Positions 32,781-42,192 of a DNA stretch of 64,000 nt are shown piece by piece. The stretch spans positions 248,001 through 312,000 of the forward strand of contig OY770026.1 in NCBI GenBank assembly GCA_963669455.1. The letters run 5' to 3'. Within the stretch, counting starts at the first letter, position 1, and each line of letters begins with the position of its first letter. The notes beneath the pieces were generated by a model, which was given only the letters and a program-made list of their open reading frames with translations, did no database searches and had not been told where the DNA came from. Source of the DNA: JAWKWH01 sp963669455 (GTDB lineage Bacteria; Pseudomonadota; Alphaproteobacteria; Rhizobiales; Rhizobiaceae). The position numbers and the translations under genes were made by a program.

Positions 32781-35186
32781 ATGAAATTCACGCTTTCCTG
32801 GCTACATGATCACCTCGACACCGATGCATCTTTGGATGCGATCTGCGACAAGCTCACGATGATCGGATTGGAAGTCGAGGCGGTTGACGACAAGGCCGCG
32901 CTCAAACCCTTCACCATTGCCCGTGTGATCGAGGCAAAGCAGCATCCCGACGCCGATAGGCTGCGCGTTTTGTCAGTCGATACCGGTGACGGTAAGCCGG
33001 TTCAGGTCGTCTGCGGCGCGCCCAATGCGCGTACCGGCCTGATAGGCGCTTTCGCAAGCCCCGGCACCTATGTGCCCGGCATCGATCTCACGCTCTCGGT
33101 CGGCAAGATCCGCGGCGTCGAAAGCCACGGAATGATGTGTTCTGAACGTGAATTGCAGATGTCGGACGAGCATGACGGCATTATCGACCTGCCGGAAGAT
33201 GCCCCGGTGGGCGAAACGTTTGCCACCTGGGCCGGGCTTGACGATCCGGTGATCGAAATCGGCCTGACGCCGAACCGGCCCGATGCCACCGGCGTCTACG
33301 GCATTGCCCGCGATCTGGCGGCAGCCGGGCTTGGCACGCTGAAGGACGGGTCCGTGCGGGCGGTAGAAGGGTCCGGTGAATGCCCGGTCAAGGTGGCGAT
33401 TGAAGCGCCCGATCTTTGTCCGGGCTTTGCGCTGCGCAAGGTCAGCGGCGTTAAAAACGGCCCCTCGCCCAAATGGATGCAGCAACGGCTGATCGCTATC
33501 GGTTTAAGGCCAATCAATGCACTGGTCGATATCACCAACTATGTTACCTTCGATCGCGGCCGCCCGCTGCATGTGTTCGACGCGGCGAAAGTCGCCGGCA
33601 GTCTGGTCGTCCGCCGTGGGCGGGAAGGCGAAAAAGTGCTGGCGCTCGACGGCAAGGACTATGAGCTCGGCCAGGACAACTGCGTCATCGCCGACGACAA
33701 TGGCGTAGAGTCCATTGCCGGCATCATCGGCGGCGAGCATTCCGGCTGCGATGAAGCCACCACCGATGTGCTGATTGAATCGGCGCTGTGGAACCCGATG
33801 AACATCGCCCGCTCCGGCCGCGATCTCGGTATAATCACCGATGCGCGCTACCGGTTCGAGCGCGGTGTCGATCCAAATTTCATGGTCGACGGCATGGAGC
33901 TTGCCACCCATTTGGTGATGAAGCTTTGCGGTGGAACGTCAAGCAAACCGGAAGTCATCGGTTATGCCGGGCATTCGCCGAAAATCGTTTCCTTTCCACT
34001 GCCGGAGATTAGCCGGCTCACTGGCACTGAGGTTTCTCGCAAAGAAGCGCTCGATATTCTTAGCCGGCTTGGCTTTACCTCAACCGGCGATGGCGAAACC
34101 GTTGATGTTACCGTGCCGTCCTGGCGTCCCGATGTCGATGGCAAAGCCGATCTGGTCGAGGAGGTGATGCGCATACACGGTATCGACAATATCGAGCCGC
34201 AACCGCTTGTCAGCCATGGCGCCGTCAGTGAGCGGATACTCACCACGCTGCAAATCCGCACCCGTCTTGCCAAGCGAACTCTGGCAGCACGCGGCATGAT
34301 GGAGGCGATCAACTGGTCATTCATTCCAGCCGAACATGCAAAACTGTTCGGCGGCGGACAGCCGGAGTTAAAGCTCGCCAATCCGATTGCCGCCGATATG
34401 TCCGACATGCGGCCGTCACTGTTTCCGGGCCTTTTGACCGCAGCACAGCGCAATGCCGATCGCGGCCACGCCGATGTGGCGCTGTTCGAGGTCTCCGGCA
34501 CCTATGAGAATGATACGCCGGACGGCCAGCGCCGCGTCGCCTCCGGCGTGCGCCGCGGTACCGCACGGCTTACTGGCGCAGGCCGTCACTGGGATGGGGC
34601 GGCTGATCCGGCCGGCGTATTCGATGCCAAGGCCGATGCGTTTGCGGTGCTGGAAGCCTGTGGCGCGCCGGTTGCCAATCTGCAGGTCGAGGCGAGCGGG
34701 CCGGACTGGTACCATCCGGGTCGCTCCGGCACAATCAAACTCGGCCCCAAAACCGTGCTTGGGACCTTTGGTGAATTCCATCCAAAAACCCTTTCCGCGC
34801 TTGACATAGACGGTCCGCTTTGCGGTTTTGAAGTGTTTGTCGACGCCATTATCGAGCCAAAGCGGAAGCCAACCAGAACAAAATCACGGCTTGATCTTTC
34901 GCCATTGCAGGCGGTGACGCGCGACTTCGCCTTCGTCGTCGACCGATCAGTGGAGGCGGCAAAACTCTGCCGCGCGGCGGCCGGTGCTGACAAAAAACTG
35001 ATCACCAATGTCTCCGTGTTTGACATTTTCGAAGGCGCTTCGCTTGGGCAAGACAAGAAGTCTATCGCCATCGAAGTGGCTATCCAGCCAACCGAACGCA
35101 CGCTGACGGATGAGGATTTTGAAGCGCTGTCGGCAAAAATCACCGGCAATGTGGAAAAACAGACCGGCGGAGTGCTGAGGGGGTAG
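32781..35186 (+). CDS. pheT: Phenylalanyl-tRNA synthetase beta subunit
   Basis: PheT provides the editing and tRNA-binding part of PheRS. The 801-residue protein has the normal length. Domains: N-terminal tRNA-binding/EMAP-like domain (IARVIEAKQHPDADRLRV), B3/B4 editing domain (about 210-400, with GIIGGEHSG), B5 DNA-binding-like domain (SRLTGTEVSRKEALDILSRLGF), and C-terminal anticodon-binding FDX-ACB domain (SPLQAVTRDFAFVVDRSV). It is transcribed with pheS and the GFA gene. Confidence 0.98.
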   Translation: MKFTLSWLHDHLDTDASLDAICDKLTMIGLEVEAVDDKAALKPFTIARVIEAKQHPDADRLRVLSVDTGDGKPVQVVCGAPNARTGLIGAFASPGTYVPGIDLTLSVGKIRGVESHGMMCSERELQMSDEHDGIIDLPEDAPVGETFATWAGLDDPVIEIGLTPNRPDATGVYGIARDLAAAGLGTLKDGSVRAVEGSGECPVKVAIEAPDLCPGFALRKVSGVKNGPSPKWMQQRLIAIGLRPINALVDITNYVTFDRGRPLHVFDAAKVAGSLVVRRGREGEKVLALDGKDYELGQDNCVIADDNGVESIAGIIGGEHSGCDEATTDVLIESALWNPMNIARSGRDLGIITDARYRFERGVDPNFMVDGMELATHLVMKLCGGTSSKPEVIGYAGHSPKIVSFPLPEISRLTGTEVSRKEALDILSRLGFTSTGDGETVDVTVPSWRPDVDGKADLVEEVMRIHGIDNIEPQPLVSHGAVSERILTTLQIRTRLAKRTLAARGMMEAINWSFIPAEHAKLFGGGQPELKLANPIAADMSDMRPSLFPGLLTAAQRNADRGHADVALFEVSGTYENDTPDGQRRVASGVRRGTARLTGAGRHWDGAADPAGVFDAKADAFAVLEACGAPVANLQVEASGPDWYHPGRSGTIKLGPKTVLGTFGEFHPKTLSALDIDGPLCGFEVFVDAIIEPKRKPTRTKSRLDLSPLQAVTRDFAFVVDRSVEAAKLCRAAAGADKKLITNVSVFDIFEGASLGQDKKSIAIEVAIQPTERTLTDEDFEALSAKITGNVEKQTGGVLRG

Positions 35187-35314
35187 GGATTGCGGCTGGC
35201 ATCTAAATCTCTTTTGCCCCTTGAATGACCTTCGTTTTCTGGCTTGCCGTTTGGCCGCTATTAATGGCCCTGCCGTGATAGGGTGTTCCTCAAAACGAAA
35301 AATGGAGATTGTGC

Positions 35315-36313
35315 ATGTTCCGATGGGGCGTTCTTTCGACTGCAAAAATCGCGCGCGAGCAATTGCTGCCGGCACTGCAGGACAGCGACAATGGTGTGGT
35401 TGCCGCGATCGCCAGCCGCGACCATGACAGGGCCCGCGCCCTGGCCGCCCGTTTCGGTGCGCCCCATGTCTTTGGCAGCTACCAGGAGCTCCTTGATTCC
35501 GATACGGTCGACGGGGTCTATATCCCTTTGCCGACATCGCAGCATATTGAGTGGTCGCTAAAGACTGCTCAAGCCGGCAAACATGTGCTTTGCGAAAAAC
35601 CAATCGCGCTTGCCGCCGATGATATCACCCCGCTGATTGCCGCGCGCGATACTCACAACGTGCTGGTGTCGGAAGCGTTTATGGTCAACTATCACCCGCA
35701 ATGGGCCAAGGTTGCCGAGCTGATTGCCGGCGGTGCCATCGGCGAGCTGCGCCATGTTGCCGGTGTGTTTTGCTACAATCTCAAAGACCCGGATAATATG
35801 CGCAACCAGCCGGAACTGGGCGGCGGCGGCCTGCCTGATATCGGTGTTTATCCGACGGTGACGACGCGCATTGCCACCGGTTTGGAGCCGCAGCGCGTGC
35901 AGGCGACCGTCGAGCGCGACCCCTCCTTCGGCACTGACCGGTATGCCAGCATAAAGGCCGATTTCGGCGGGTTTGAACTGTCGTTTTACTGCGCCACTCA
36001 GATGGCGCTGCGCCAGCATATGGTATTTCACGGCAGCAAGGGTTACATCGACGTCCCGGCGCCGTTCAATGCCGGCGATTACGGCCATGCCAGCGTGACC
36101 CTTAACGATGAAACCCATTTAGGCGCGGAAACCTTCCGTTTTTCTGGCGTCAGGCAATACAAGGTAATGGCGGAAACGTTTGTGCGTGCGGTACAAAACA
36201 AAACCCTTGCGGCCGACCGGCCGGTGTTCACGCTTGAAAATTCGGTGCTGAACCAGAAATTGATCGACGCCATCTACCGGGCAGGTGAGGCCGATGGCTG
36301 GGTGACGGTGTGA
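35315..36313 (+). CDS. Gfo/Idh/MocA-family oxidoreductase
   Basis: This 332-residue NAD(P)-dependent dehydrogenase acts on a sugar, inositol or related diol. ATG 35315 has GGAG 7 bases upstream and is preferred over the TTG two codons earlier. The N-terminal Rossmann domain (WGVLSTAKIAREQLLPAL) is followed by CEKPIAL with the catalytic Lys. GGGLPDIGVYPTV lies in the substrate-binding half. It resembles dimeric dihydrodiol dehydrogenase and xylose dehydrogenase types. No sugar operon is adjacent. It has its own 128-bp upstream region after pheT. Confidence 0.88.
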   Translation: MFRWGVLSTAKIAREQLLPALQDSDNGVVAAIASRDHDRARALAARFGAPHVFGSYQELLDSDTVDGVYIPLPTSQHIEWSLKTAQAGKHVLCEKPIALAADDITPLIAARDTHNVLVSEAFMVNYHPQWAKVAELIAGGAIGELRHVAGVFCYNLKDPDNMRNQPELGGGGLPDIGVYPTVTTRIATGLEPQRVQATVERDPSFGTDRYASIKADFGGFELSFYCATQMALRQHMVFHGSKGYIDVPAPFNAGDYGHASVTLNDETHLGAETFRFSGVRQYKVMAETFVRAVQNKTLAADRPVFTLENSVLNQKLIDAIYRAGEADGWVTV

Positions 36314-36333
36314 TGGTGCTGCACTGGCTTTAA

Positions 36334-36401
36334 AGGTGCGAAAAATGCTTCAATGGTTCCAAGCCGGTATGGGCGTTGTCGCGGATCCAAGGGAACCGCA
36401 A
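36334..36401. repeat. 68-bp dispersed repeat, copy B
   Basis: This is the partner of 17512-17579, same orientation, with exact GGCGTTGTCGCGG. In this copy GGTTCC (36355-36360) and GGAACC (36392-36397) form inverted arms. It marks the junction between the pheT-side housekeeping block and the accessory region. Confidence 0.7.
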
Positions 36402-36449
36402 TTATTTTTTCTTGCCAATAACAAAATTTCAAATTCACATTATTCATGT

Positions 36450-36797
36450 TCAAATCATCCATTCTCCCTCAAGCTCATGTCGATGAAATAGTATAAAATT
36501 TAAGCCATCCAGTTTCCCAATTTTCTCACGCGTCACAACAAATTCTATGTCCAAACTTTCCATTTTTGTTGGATGGCCAGAATCAAAAGTTGTTGCTATT
36601 ACCTCCGCTGCTTCTTTCTCAAAGTCCTTTGGCTTATTCGCCATGTAGAATAAAAATTTGGCGTTTTTGCCATCGTATCCGAATGCGATTGCTCTCATGT
36701 TCTCAGTGATCTCGCTGTTAAGAGCACTTATTGCCAGAACAATAATATCGTCTGGAGGCATTTTTCTGTACTTGATCTTCGATTGGCTATTGGTCAT
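36450..36797 (-). CDS. Small immunity-like protein
   Basis: This 115-residue acidic cytosolic protein starts at ATG 36797 with GGAAG upstream; the longer frame to 36899 overlaps another ORF. Its plan (SALNSEITENMRAIAFGYDG, FLFYMANKPKDFEKEAAEVIATTF, then a strand-rich C-terminus) resembles small colicin-type or CDI immunity proteins that I remember, but not firmly enough to name a family. It is AT-rich compared with its neighbours. It overlaps the end of the short upstream ORF by 11 bp, so the pair is translationally coupled. No toxin is recognisable nearby. Confidence 0.55.
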   Translation of the reverse strand: MTNSQSKIKYRKMPPDDIIVLAISALNSEITENMRAIAFGYDGKNAKFLFYMANKPKDFEKEAAEVIATTFDSGHPTKMESLDIEFVVTREKIGKLDGLNFILFHRHELEGEWMI

Positions 36798-36993
36798 CGC
36801 TCTCTTCCGTGTCACGGGATGGTTCTGATTTTGGTCCATACACATCCAGATTAGCAGGAACCACGTGAGAGCCGGCTGGTCCAGTATGAACAGTGCCATT
36901 CGGTGCTTCGCTTGCCTGCCGGGTCAACGGGTGTCCGTCCGCTCTCGTTTTGCGCGTTATTGCGTCTTCTCGCCCGGATGCAACCCGCCGCAT
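36787..36993 (-). pseudogene. Short ORF upstream of the immunity-like gene, possible toxin remnant
   Basis: This frame of up to 68 codons (MRRVASGRED to EESDDQ) overlaps the soxG 3' end in another frame and ends within the start of the immunity-like gene. It is hydrophilic and rich in Thr, Pro and Gly, with no recognised domain. Its position directly before an immunity-like gene would fit the C-terminal remnant of a polymorphic toxin cut off by insertion of the sox block. It may equally be a real small gene. Confidence 0.35.
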
Positions 36994-37550
36994 AGCGCGT
37001 TGTCGCTCAAAAAATCGAAGGTCGAAACGGCCCAAGTATAAGGCACCAGCAGGTCGAAATGATCGGATGCAATACGATGGATCAGTACCGCAACATGATG
37101 AATATCGGTTTGGGCAAAATTTCCCACAGGGAAAGCGTCTATTTGAAAATCAAGCGTGGCAACCCGGGACAGTAAGTCTTCGACCGACGGCCCGCACAGC
37201 GAGATGCAGCATCGCGAATGGCTGAGCTCCAAAGCCGTGCCTATGGACCGGTCCACAGCTGCAAGTGCCTTAGTCAACACCTCCGGTTCGGAATGGCGAA
37301 TCAGGATGCGGTCAGGTGCGGTTCGGTAGGTCACGCAATCCTCGCCCGTCTGAACAGTTTTGTAATTGCCCAGCCCATCAACCCCGAGCAGTGACAGGGC
37401 GGGTGCGGCGGCTGTTTCAAAATCAGCCCAACCCGTAATCTGGCCCATGGCCACCACTAAGGTTTCGTTGATCGTCACGCCAGCATTGCCCTGCGCGGAT
37501 ATTGCCTCGGGTTTCAAACGGCTAGCCAGCGCACTACGAAAATCAACCAT
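36957..37550 (-). CDS. soxG: Sarcosine oxidase gamma subunit
   Basis: SoxG is the fourth subunit of heterotetrameric sarcosine oxidase. ATG 37550 overlaps the soxA stop (ATGGTTGA), giving 197 residues. The fold resembles the C-terminal aminomethyltransferase-like part of GcvT (DRILIRHSEPEVLTKALAAV, LELSHSRCCISLCGPSVEDLLSRV). This is the last gene of the minus-strand soxBDAG operon. This nomenclature is unrelated to the sulfur-oxidation sox genes. Confidence 0.93.
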   Translation of the reverse strand: MVDFRSALASRLKPEAISAQGNAGVTINETLVVAMGQITGWADFETAAAPALSLLGVDGLGNYKTVQTGEDCVTYRTAPDRILIRHSEPEVLTKALAAVDRSIGTALELSHSRCCISLCGPSVEDLLSRVATLDFQIDAFPVGNFAQTDIHHVAVLIHRIASDHFDLLVPYTWAVSTFDFLSDNALCGGLHPGEKTQ

Positions 37551-40545
37551 TCTGGCGTTCCCCCTCCGGGTCATAGAAATGCGGCGAGACAACGGTGACA
37601 TGGTCAGTGTGGTCTTGCAGGAAATTTACCGCCTGAATGGCCTCTCCATGGCGCGCTCGCCCGTTGGTTAGGAAGCCAAGGGCGATGTTCTTGCCAAGTG
37701 CGGGCGAATAGGTGGTGGAGGAAATCCAGCCCTCACCATGGCCTTTGGCTTCAACCTCTAGCGCATAAAGGATCGAGCCGCTTTTCAGCCCCTCGCTGCC
37801 CTCACTCACTAGACCCACGAGGCAAGGGCGGGCCGGATCGACCATCCCTTCGCGCTGCATCGTAACCGAGCCGATATAAGGCTTCTTGGTAGACGCCATT
37901 CCGCCCAGACCCAGATCGCCCAGTGTGGTGCGCCCATCGAGTTCCGGTGCAGCCACATGGCCTTTCTCGATCCGCAGTGTGCCCATTGCCTCGGTCCCGT
38001 AGGGAGCCAAGTCAAATTCGGTTCCAGCCTCGATCAGATATTGCCAGATACCGTGGCCGTAGCCCGAGGGGATATATACCTCGTAGGCCAGTTCACCAGA
38101 GAAGCTCATTCGGTGAATGCGCAGCGGGACGCCCGCGATCATAGCATGGGTCCAGTGGTTGTTGGGCAAGGCCGCAGCGCTCAGGTCGCAACCGTCGACC
38201 ACTTTCGTCAGCAGCGCACGCGCTTGCGGCCCGGCAACTGCGATGGCGGCCCAATTGTCGGTTTCCGAAGTGACATGCACCTTCAGATCGCGCCAGGAGG
38301 TTTGCAAAAGCTGTTCGGCAAAGGCCAGCACCTTGGCCGCATTGGCGGTGGTGGTAGACATGAAATAGTCATTCGCGCCCAGCCTCGCGGTCGCGCCGTC
38401 ATCGAGAACGATCCCGTCTTCACGCAGCATAACACCATAGCGCAGACGACCGATGGCGAGCGTTTTCCAGCCGTTCACATAGATGCGGTTCAGGAATTCC
38501 GCCGCATCAGGCCCCTGAACCGCGATCTTGCCAAGTGTTGAGACATCGACCATCCCGACGGCAGAGCGGACATGGGCAGCTTCGCGGATATAAGCGCTGC
38601 GCAGGTCTTCGCCTGATTGCGGGTAATACCATGCGCGCATCCACAAGCCCGCTTGCGTCAGCTTTGCACCGCCCTCCACATGCCAGTCATGGATTGGTGA
38701 GAGCCGTGTCGGCTGGTAGTGACGCCCTGCGGTGTGGCCAACCAGTGCACCGATAGCAACCGGGGTAAAGGGCGGGCGGAAGGAGGTGGTGCCGACCTCC
38801 GGGATTGTTTGACCGCGCAGTTCCGCCATCCGGGCCAGCGCATTCACATTGCCCAGCTTGCCCTGATCGGTGGCCATCCCGGTTGTGGTGTAGCGTTTGA
38901 GGTGCTCGACCGAGGTATAACCTTCCCGATGCGCCTGATCGATATCACTGACCCCGACATCGTGCTGAAAATCGACGAATGCGGGGCCCTTTGTCTTGCC
39001 GCTCTGATCGGTAAACATCCAGGTAGTGCCGGGGCTTTCGGTCCAGGCGGCACTCGGGTCGCTGGCAGGTTCGGGCATTGTGCCCGCCTCCTTGTCAAAG
39101 CCTGCGGCCTTGGCCGCATCTGCTCCTGCGGCATGGCCTTGCCGGGCGGCAGCCTTGGCCTCAGGGCAGGCAAGTGCTGCTCCTGCGATGTGTAATTCCG
39201 GCCGTGCATCAGCGATAGGCAGGAAACAATTCGCGGATGGTTCAAACACCGGTTTGCGCTGGCGTTGGCTCCACAAATGCAATGCGGGAGACCATCCCGC
39301 CGAGACGGCGATCAACTCACAGACCACGCGCCGAGCCGGGCCAGTTGCACACCCATTGGCATCAACCGGCGCAATCCGGGCTGTCTTCACCTTCGGTCTG
39401 CCATCTGCTGACAGGACGCCATGACCCGCCAGCACCGTCGCCCCCGCGGCTTTTGCCTCACCGGCCAAGTCAGCCGGGGGCGTTGGCCTTGTATCGGTCA
39501 GCGTAACCTCGGACCCGGCCTCAGCCAGATCAATGGCAACCCGATATGCGCTGTCATTATTGGTGGCGACGACCGCGCGCCGCCCTGGCAAAACACCATA
39601 GCGGTTGAGGTAAGTGCGCGCAGCCCCTGCCAGCATCACACCGGGCTTGTCGTTGCCTCCAAAGACAAGGGGCCTTTCAATCGCGCCAGTGGCCATGACC
39701 GTCTGTTTGGCGCGGACCTGCCAATAGCGTTGGCGCGGCTGGAGCTCAGGTGGTTGGGACACGTGATCCCAAAGCCGTTCGACAATGCCGAAAACCCCAC
39801 AATCATAGGCACCAAACACCGTTGCCCGGATCAAGATCCGAACATTCGCCATCGCCTCAAGTTCTGCGATCATAGCCGCACGCCATGGGTCCGAGGCGCC
39901 GCCCGCAGAGTTACTCAAAAGACCGCCTCCAAGCTCACGATCCTGCTCGATCAGCATTACCCGTGCGCCGTTACGGCCTGCCGACAATGCCGCAGCCAGC
40001 CCGGCCGGACCCGCTCCGATCACCAGCACATCGCAATGAGCGTTGACCTTCTCATAGCGGTCTGGGTCAAACTCCTTGGTCGGCGTGCCCATGCCGGCCG
40101 CCTTGCGGATGAACCGCTCGCAGAACATCCAGAAGCCGGTGCCACGGAACGGCCCGATAAAGGTCTTGTAATAAAACCCCGCATGGATGAAGGGCGCCAG
40201 GAGCCGGTTTGCCGCGCTCAGGTCGAAGCGCACATTGGGCCAGGCGTTCTGGCCGGTGGCGGTAAGCCCGTCGAAGGCTTCGATCATCGTTGCTCGCGTG
40301 TTGGGCTCATGGCGTTCGCCGCTGCGCAGATGAACCAGCGCGTTGGGCTCTTCGACGCCGGCAGAATAGATGCCGCGCGGACGATGATATTTGAAACTGC
40401 GGGCAACCACGCTTTCGCCTGCGGCGAGCATAGCCGAGGCGAGCGTGTCGCCAGGATGCGCCGGGATTTTCCGCCCGTCAAAGTAGAGGGTCAGTTGGCG
40501 GCTGCGGTCGATACGTCCACCGGACGGCAGGCGATGACTGGTCAT
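37543..40545 (-). CDS. soxA: Sarcosine oxidase alpha subunit
   Basis: This 1000-residue NAD+- and tetrahydrofolate-binding subunit helps convert sarcosine plus THF and O2 to glycine, 5,10-methylene-THF and H2O2. ATG 40545 overlaps the soxD stop. The N-terminal domain (about 10-100) is ferredoxin-like without the 2Fe-2S cysteines. Then comes a Rossmann module (CDVLVIGAGPAGLAAALSAG) and a second nucleotide loop (RRAVVATNNDSAYRVAIDLA). The C-terminal third is a GcvT-like folate domain (SGELAYEVYIPSGYGHGIWQYL). Related enzymes can accept other N-substituted amino acids, which matters for the neighbouring transporter and lyase. Confidence 0.95.
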   Translation of the reverse strand: MTSHRLPSGGRIDRSRQLTLYFDGRKIPAHPGDTLASAMLAAGESVVARSFKYHRPRGIYSAGVEEPNALVHLRSGERHEPNTRATMIEAFDGLTATGQNAWPNVRFDLSAANRLLAPFIHAGFYYKTFIGPFRGTGFWMFCERFIRKAAGMGTPTKEFDPDRYEKVNAHCDVLVIGAGPAGLAAALSAGRNGARVMLIEQDRELGGGLLSNSAGGASDPWRAAMIAELEAMANVRILIRATVFGAYDCGVFGIVERLWDHVSQPPELQPRQRYWQVRAKQTVMATGAIERPLVFGGNDKPGVMLAGAARTYLNRYGVLPGRRAVVATNNDSAYRVAIDLAEAGSEVTLTDTRPTPPADLAGEAKAAGATVLAGHGVLSADGRPKVKTARIAPVDANGCATGPARRVVCELIAVSAGWSPALHLWSQRQRKPVFEPSANCFLPIADARPELHIAGAALACPEAKAAARQGHAAGADAAKAAGFDKEAGTMPEPASDPSAAWTESPGTTWMFTDQSGKTKGPAFVDFQHDVGVSDIDQAHREGYTSVEHLKRYTTTGMATDQGKLGNVNALARMAELRGQTIPEVGTTSFRPPFTPVAIGALVGHTAGRHYQPTRLSPIHDWHVEGGAKLTQAGLWMRAWYYPQSGEDLRSAYIREAAHVRSAVGMVDVSTLGKIAVQGPDAAEFLNRIYVNGWKTLAIGRLRYGVMLREDGIVLDDGATARLGANDYFMSTTTANAAKVLAFAEQLLQTSWRDLKVHVTSETDNWAAIAVAGPQARALLTKVVDGCDLSAAALPNNHWTHAMIAGVPLRIHRMSFSGELAYEVYIPSGYGHGIWQYLIEAGTEFDLAPYGTEAMGTLRIEKGHVAAPELDGRTTLGDLGLGGMASTKKPYIGSVTMQREGMVDPARPCLVGLVSEGSEGLKSGSILYALEVEAKGHGEGWISSTTYSPALGKNIALGFLTNGRARHGEAIQAVNFLQDHTDHVTVVSPHFYDPEGERQNG

Positions 40546-40808
40546 CGTACATCCTCGCGCGCCAGCCGGCAGGTGCCAATCTTGTGAGTGGCAGTATCGC
40601 GTTCGACCACCAGCCATTGCCGGCAGCCTGATACGTGATGCCAAAGCTCGCTATGCGCGCCCCTTGGATTGTCGCGGATGAAAACAAAATCCGACCATGC
40701 TGCCGGATCCGTATTCCCCATCCCGGGACGTTGCACCGTGGCATCGCCCAGATAGGAGAACTCTGTTTCGTCCCGCAACCCGCATACCGGACAGTTCAAT
40801 CTCAGCAT
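40542..40808 (-). CDS. soxD: Sarcosine oxidase delta subunit
   Basis: This 88-residue zinc-binding subunit has CPVCG near the N-terminus, with HHVSGCRQW providing further Cys/His ligands. GDATVQRPG and FVFIRDNPRG are family segments. It overlaps soxA as ATGA and follows soxB by 12 bp, the standard soxBDAG order. Confidence 0.95.
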   Translation of the reverse strand: MLRLNCPVCGLRDETEFSYLGDATVQRPGMGNTDPAAWSDFVFIRDNPRGAHSELWHHVSGCRQWLVVERDTATHKIGTCRLAREDVR

Positions 40809-40820
40809 CGTCTTTCATTC

Positions 40821-42077
40821 CTATTGCAGATTGGGTTGTGGACCTGTGGCCTTTTCGTCGAGCTGATAGCCGCGCGCGAAGCGATCCAGAGTGAAGCGGG
40901 CGTTGTCCTCATGTGGCATGTCCTTGGCGATGGTCCAGGCAAAGCACCAGCCCGAAGCAGGCGTTGCCTTGAACCCGCCGTAACACCAGCCGCCATTGAG
41001 ATAGAGCCCGCCCACCGGGGTCTTGGCGATGATGGGCGAGCCATCCATCGTCATATCCATTACCCCGGCCCAGTGCCGCAGCAGCCGCAGGCGACTGATC
41101 GCTGGCACCAGCGATTTGGCTGAGGCCAGTGTATGCTCGACAATTGGTAGGCCGCCCCGTTGCGCGTAGGAATTATAGCCGTCGAGGTCGCCCCCAAGAA
41201 CCAACCCACCTTTGTCCGACTGGCTGATATAGAAATGTGCCGCACCATAGCTGACCACAGCGTCAATCATCGGCTTCAGCGGTTCGGTGACAAAGGCTTG
41301 CAGGCTGTGGCTCTCAATCGGCAGGCGAAGACCCGCCATCTGACCCAAAATGCTGGTATGGCCTGCTACGGCCAGTCCGACCTTGCTTGCGCGAATCTCG
41401 CCGCGCGTTGTCTGAACACCGCTGATCCGCCCGTTCTCTCGCAAAAACCCCGTAACCTCACACTGCTGGATGATATCGACCCCGCGCTTGTCAGCGCCAC
41501 GGGCATAACCCCAGGCAACCGCATCGTGGCGCGCCGTGCCGGCCCGACCCTGATAGAGCGCGCCATGGACCGGAAAACGCGCGGACTGGGTGTAGTCAAG
41601 GAAGGGCACCTGCTTGCGCACCTCTTCGCGGGTCAGCATCGCGGCATCAATCCCGTTGGCGCGCATGATATTGCCACGCCGCCTCAGCCCGTCCATCTGC
41701 GCGGGCGAATGACCGAGGTGATACTGCCCGCGCTGGCTCATCATCACGTTATAATTCAGGTCCTGGCTCAGATTCTCCCAGAGCTTCATCGAGCGTTCAT
41801 AGAACATCGTGTTGCCGGGGATCATATAGTTGGAGCGGACAATCGTCGTGTTGCGTCCGGTGTTGCCGCCACCCAACCAACCCTTTTCTAGCACCGCGAC
41901 ATTGGTGATCCCATGTTCCTTGGCAAGGTAATAGGCGGTGGCAAGCCCGTGGCCCCCACCGCCCACGATAATCACATCATAGGCAGGTTTGGGCTCGGGA
42001 TCACGCCAGGCGCGCGCCCAGCCCCGGTTGCCCCTAACGGCGTTTTTCAGGATCGACAGCGCGGAATAATGCGACAC
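40821..42077 (-). CDS. soxB: Sarcosine oxidase beta subunit
   Basis: SoxB is the flavin subunit that oxidises the substrate amine, carrying FAD and covalent FMN. The frame opens at 42122, but GTG 42077 (VSHYSALSIL) matches the family N-terminus and has GGGAG six bases upstream, so I use it; 418 residues. FAD motif: VIIVGGGGHGLATAYYLA. GGNTGRNTTIVRSNY is conserved. FPVHGALYQGRAG and TARHDAVAWGYA lie near residue 171-184, close to the known FMN-linked His173. Choosing this start places the TGATACA palindrome at 42106-42121 in the untranslated leader. It is first gene of the operon. Confidence 0.95.
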   Translation of the reverse strand: MSHYSALSILKNAVRGNRGWARAWRDPEPKPAYDVIIVGGGGHGLATAYYLAKEHGITNVAVLEKGWLGGGNTGRNTTIVRSNYMIPGNTMFYERSMKLWENLSQDLNYNVMMSQRGQYHLGHSPAQMDGLRRRGNIMRANGIDAAMLTREEVRKQVPFLDYTQSARFPVHGALYQGRAGTARHDAVAWGYARGADKRGVDIIQQCEVTGFLRENGRISGVQTTRGEIRASKVGLAVAGHTSILGQMAGLRLPIESHSLQAFVTEPLKPMIDAVVSYGAAHFYISQSDKGGLVLGGDLDGYNSYAQRGGLPIVEHTLASAKSLVPAISRLRLLRHWAGVMDMTMDGSPIIAKTPVGGLYLNGGWCYGGFKATPASGWCFAWTIAKDMPHEDNARFTLDRFARGYQLDEKATGPQPNLQ

Positions 42078-42105
42078 CAGTTGCTCCCAGTCGATTGGCA
42101 CGGTT

Positions 42106-42121
42106 CGTATCGAATGATACA
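42106..42121. promoter_or_regulatory. Putative RpiR operator upstream of soxB
   Basis: GTATC-GAAT-GATAC (42107-42111, 42116-42120) is palindromic and continues to TGATACA. The same half-site recurs at 42193, 42223 and 43115. Confidence 0.5.
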
Positions 42122-42192
42122 TTTTTGAAAATAAATATCAATCGCAATTATTTTGGAAATGCATCGTAGATTTGAATCGGCGCAGGTCGGCG

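Noticed and set aside
39421..40587. 388-codon open frame on the plus strand
   Set aside because: It is antisense to soxA, which has complete family motifs, and its translation shows no domain. High-GC third positions open such shadow frames.
36957..42077. Thiosulfate-oxidation sox cluster
   Set aside because: The proteins are flavin and folate subunits of sarcosine oxidase; no SoxXYZ or SoxCD-like cytochrome or molybdenum motifs exist.
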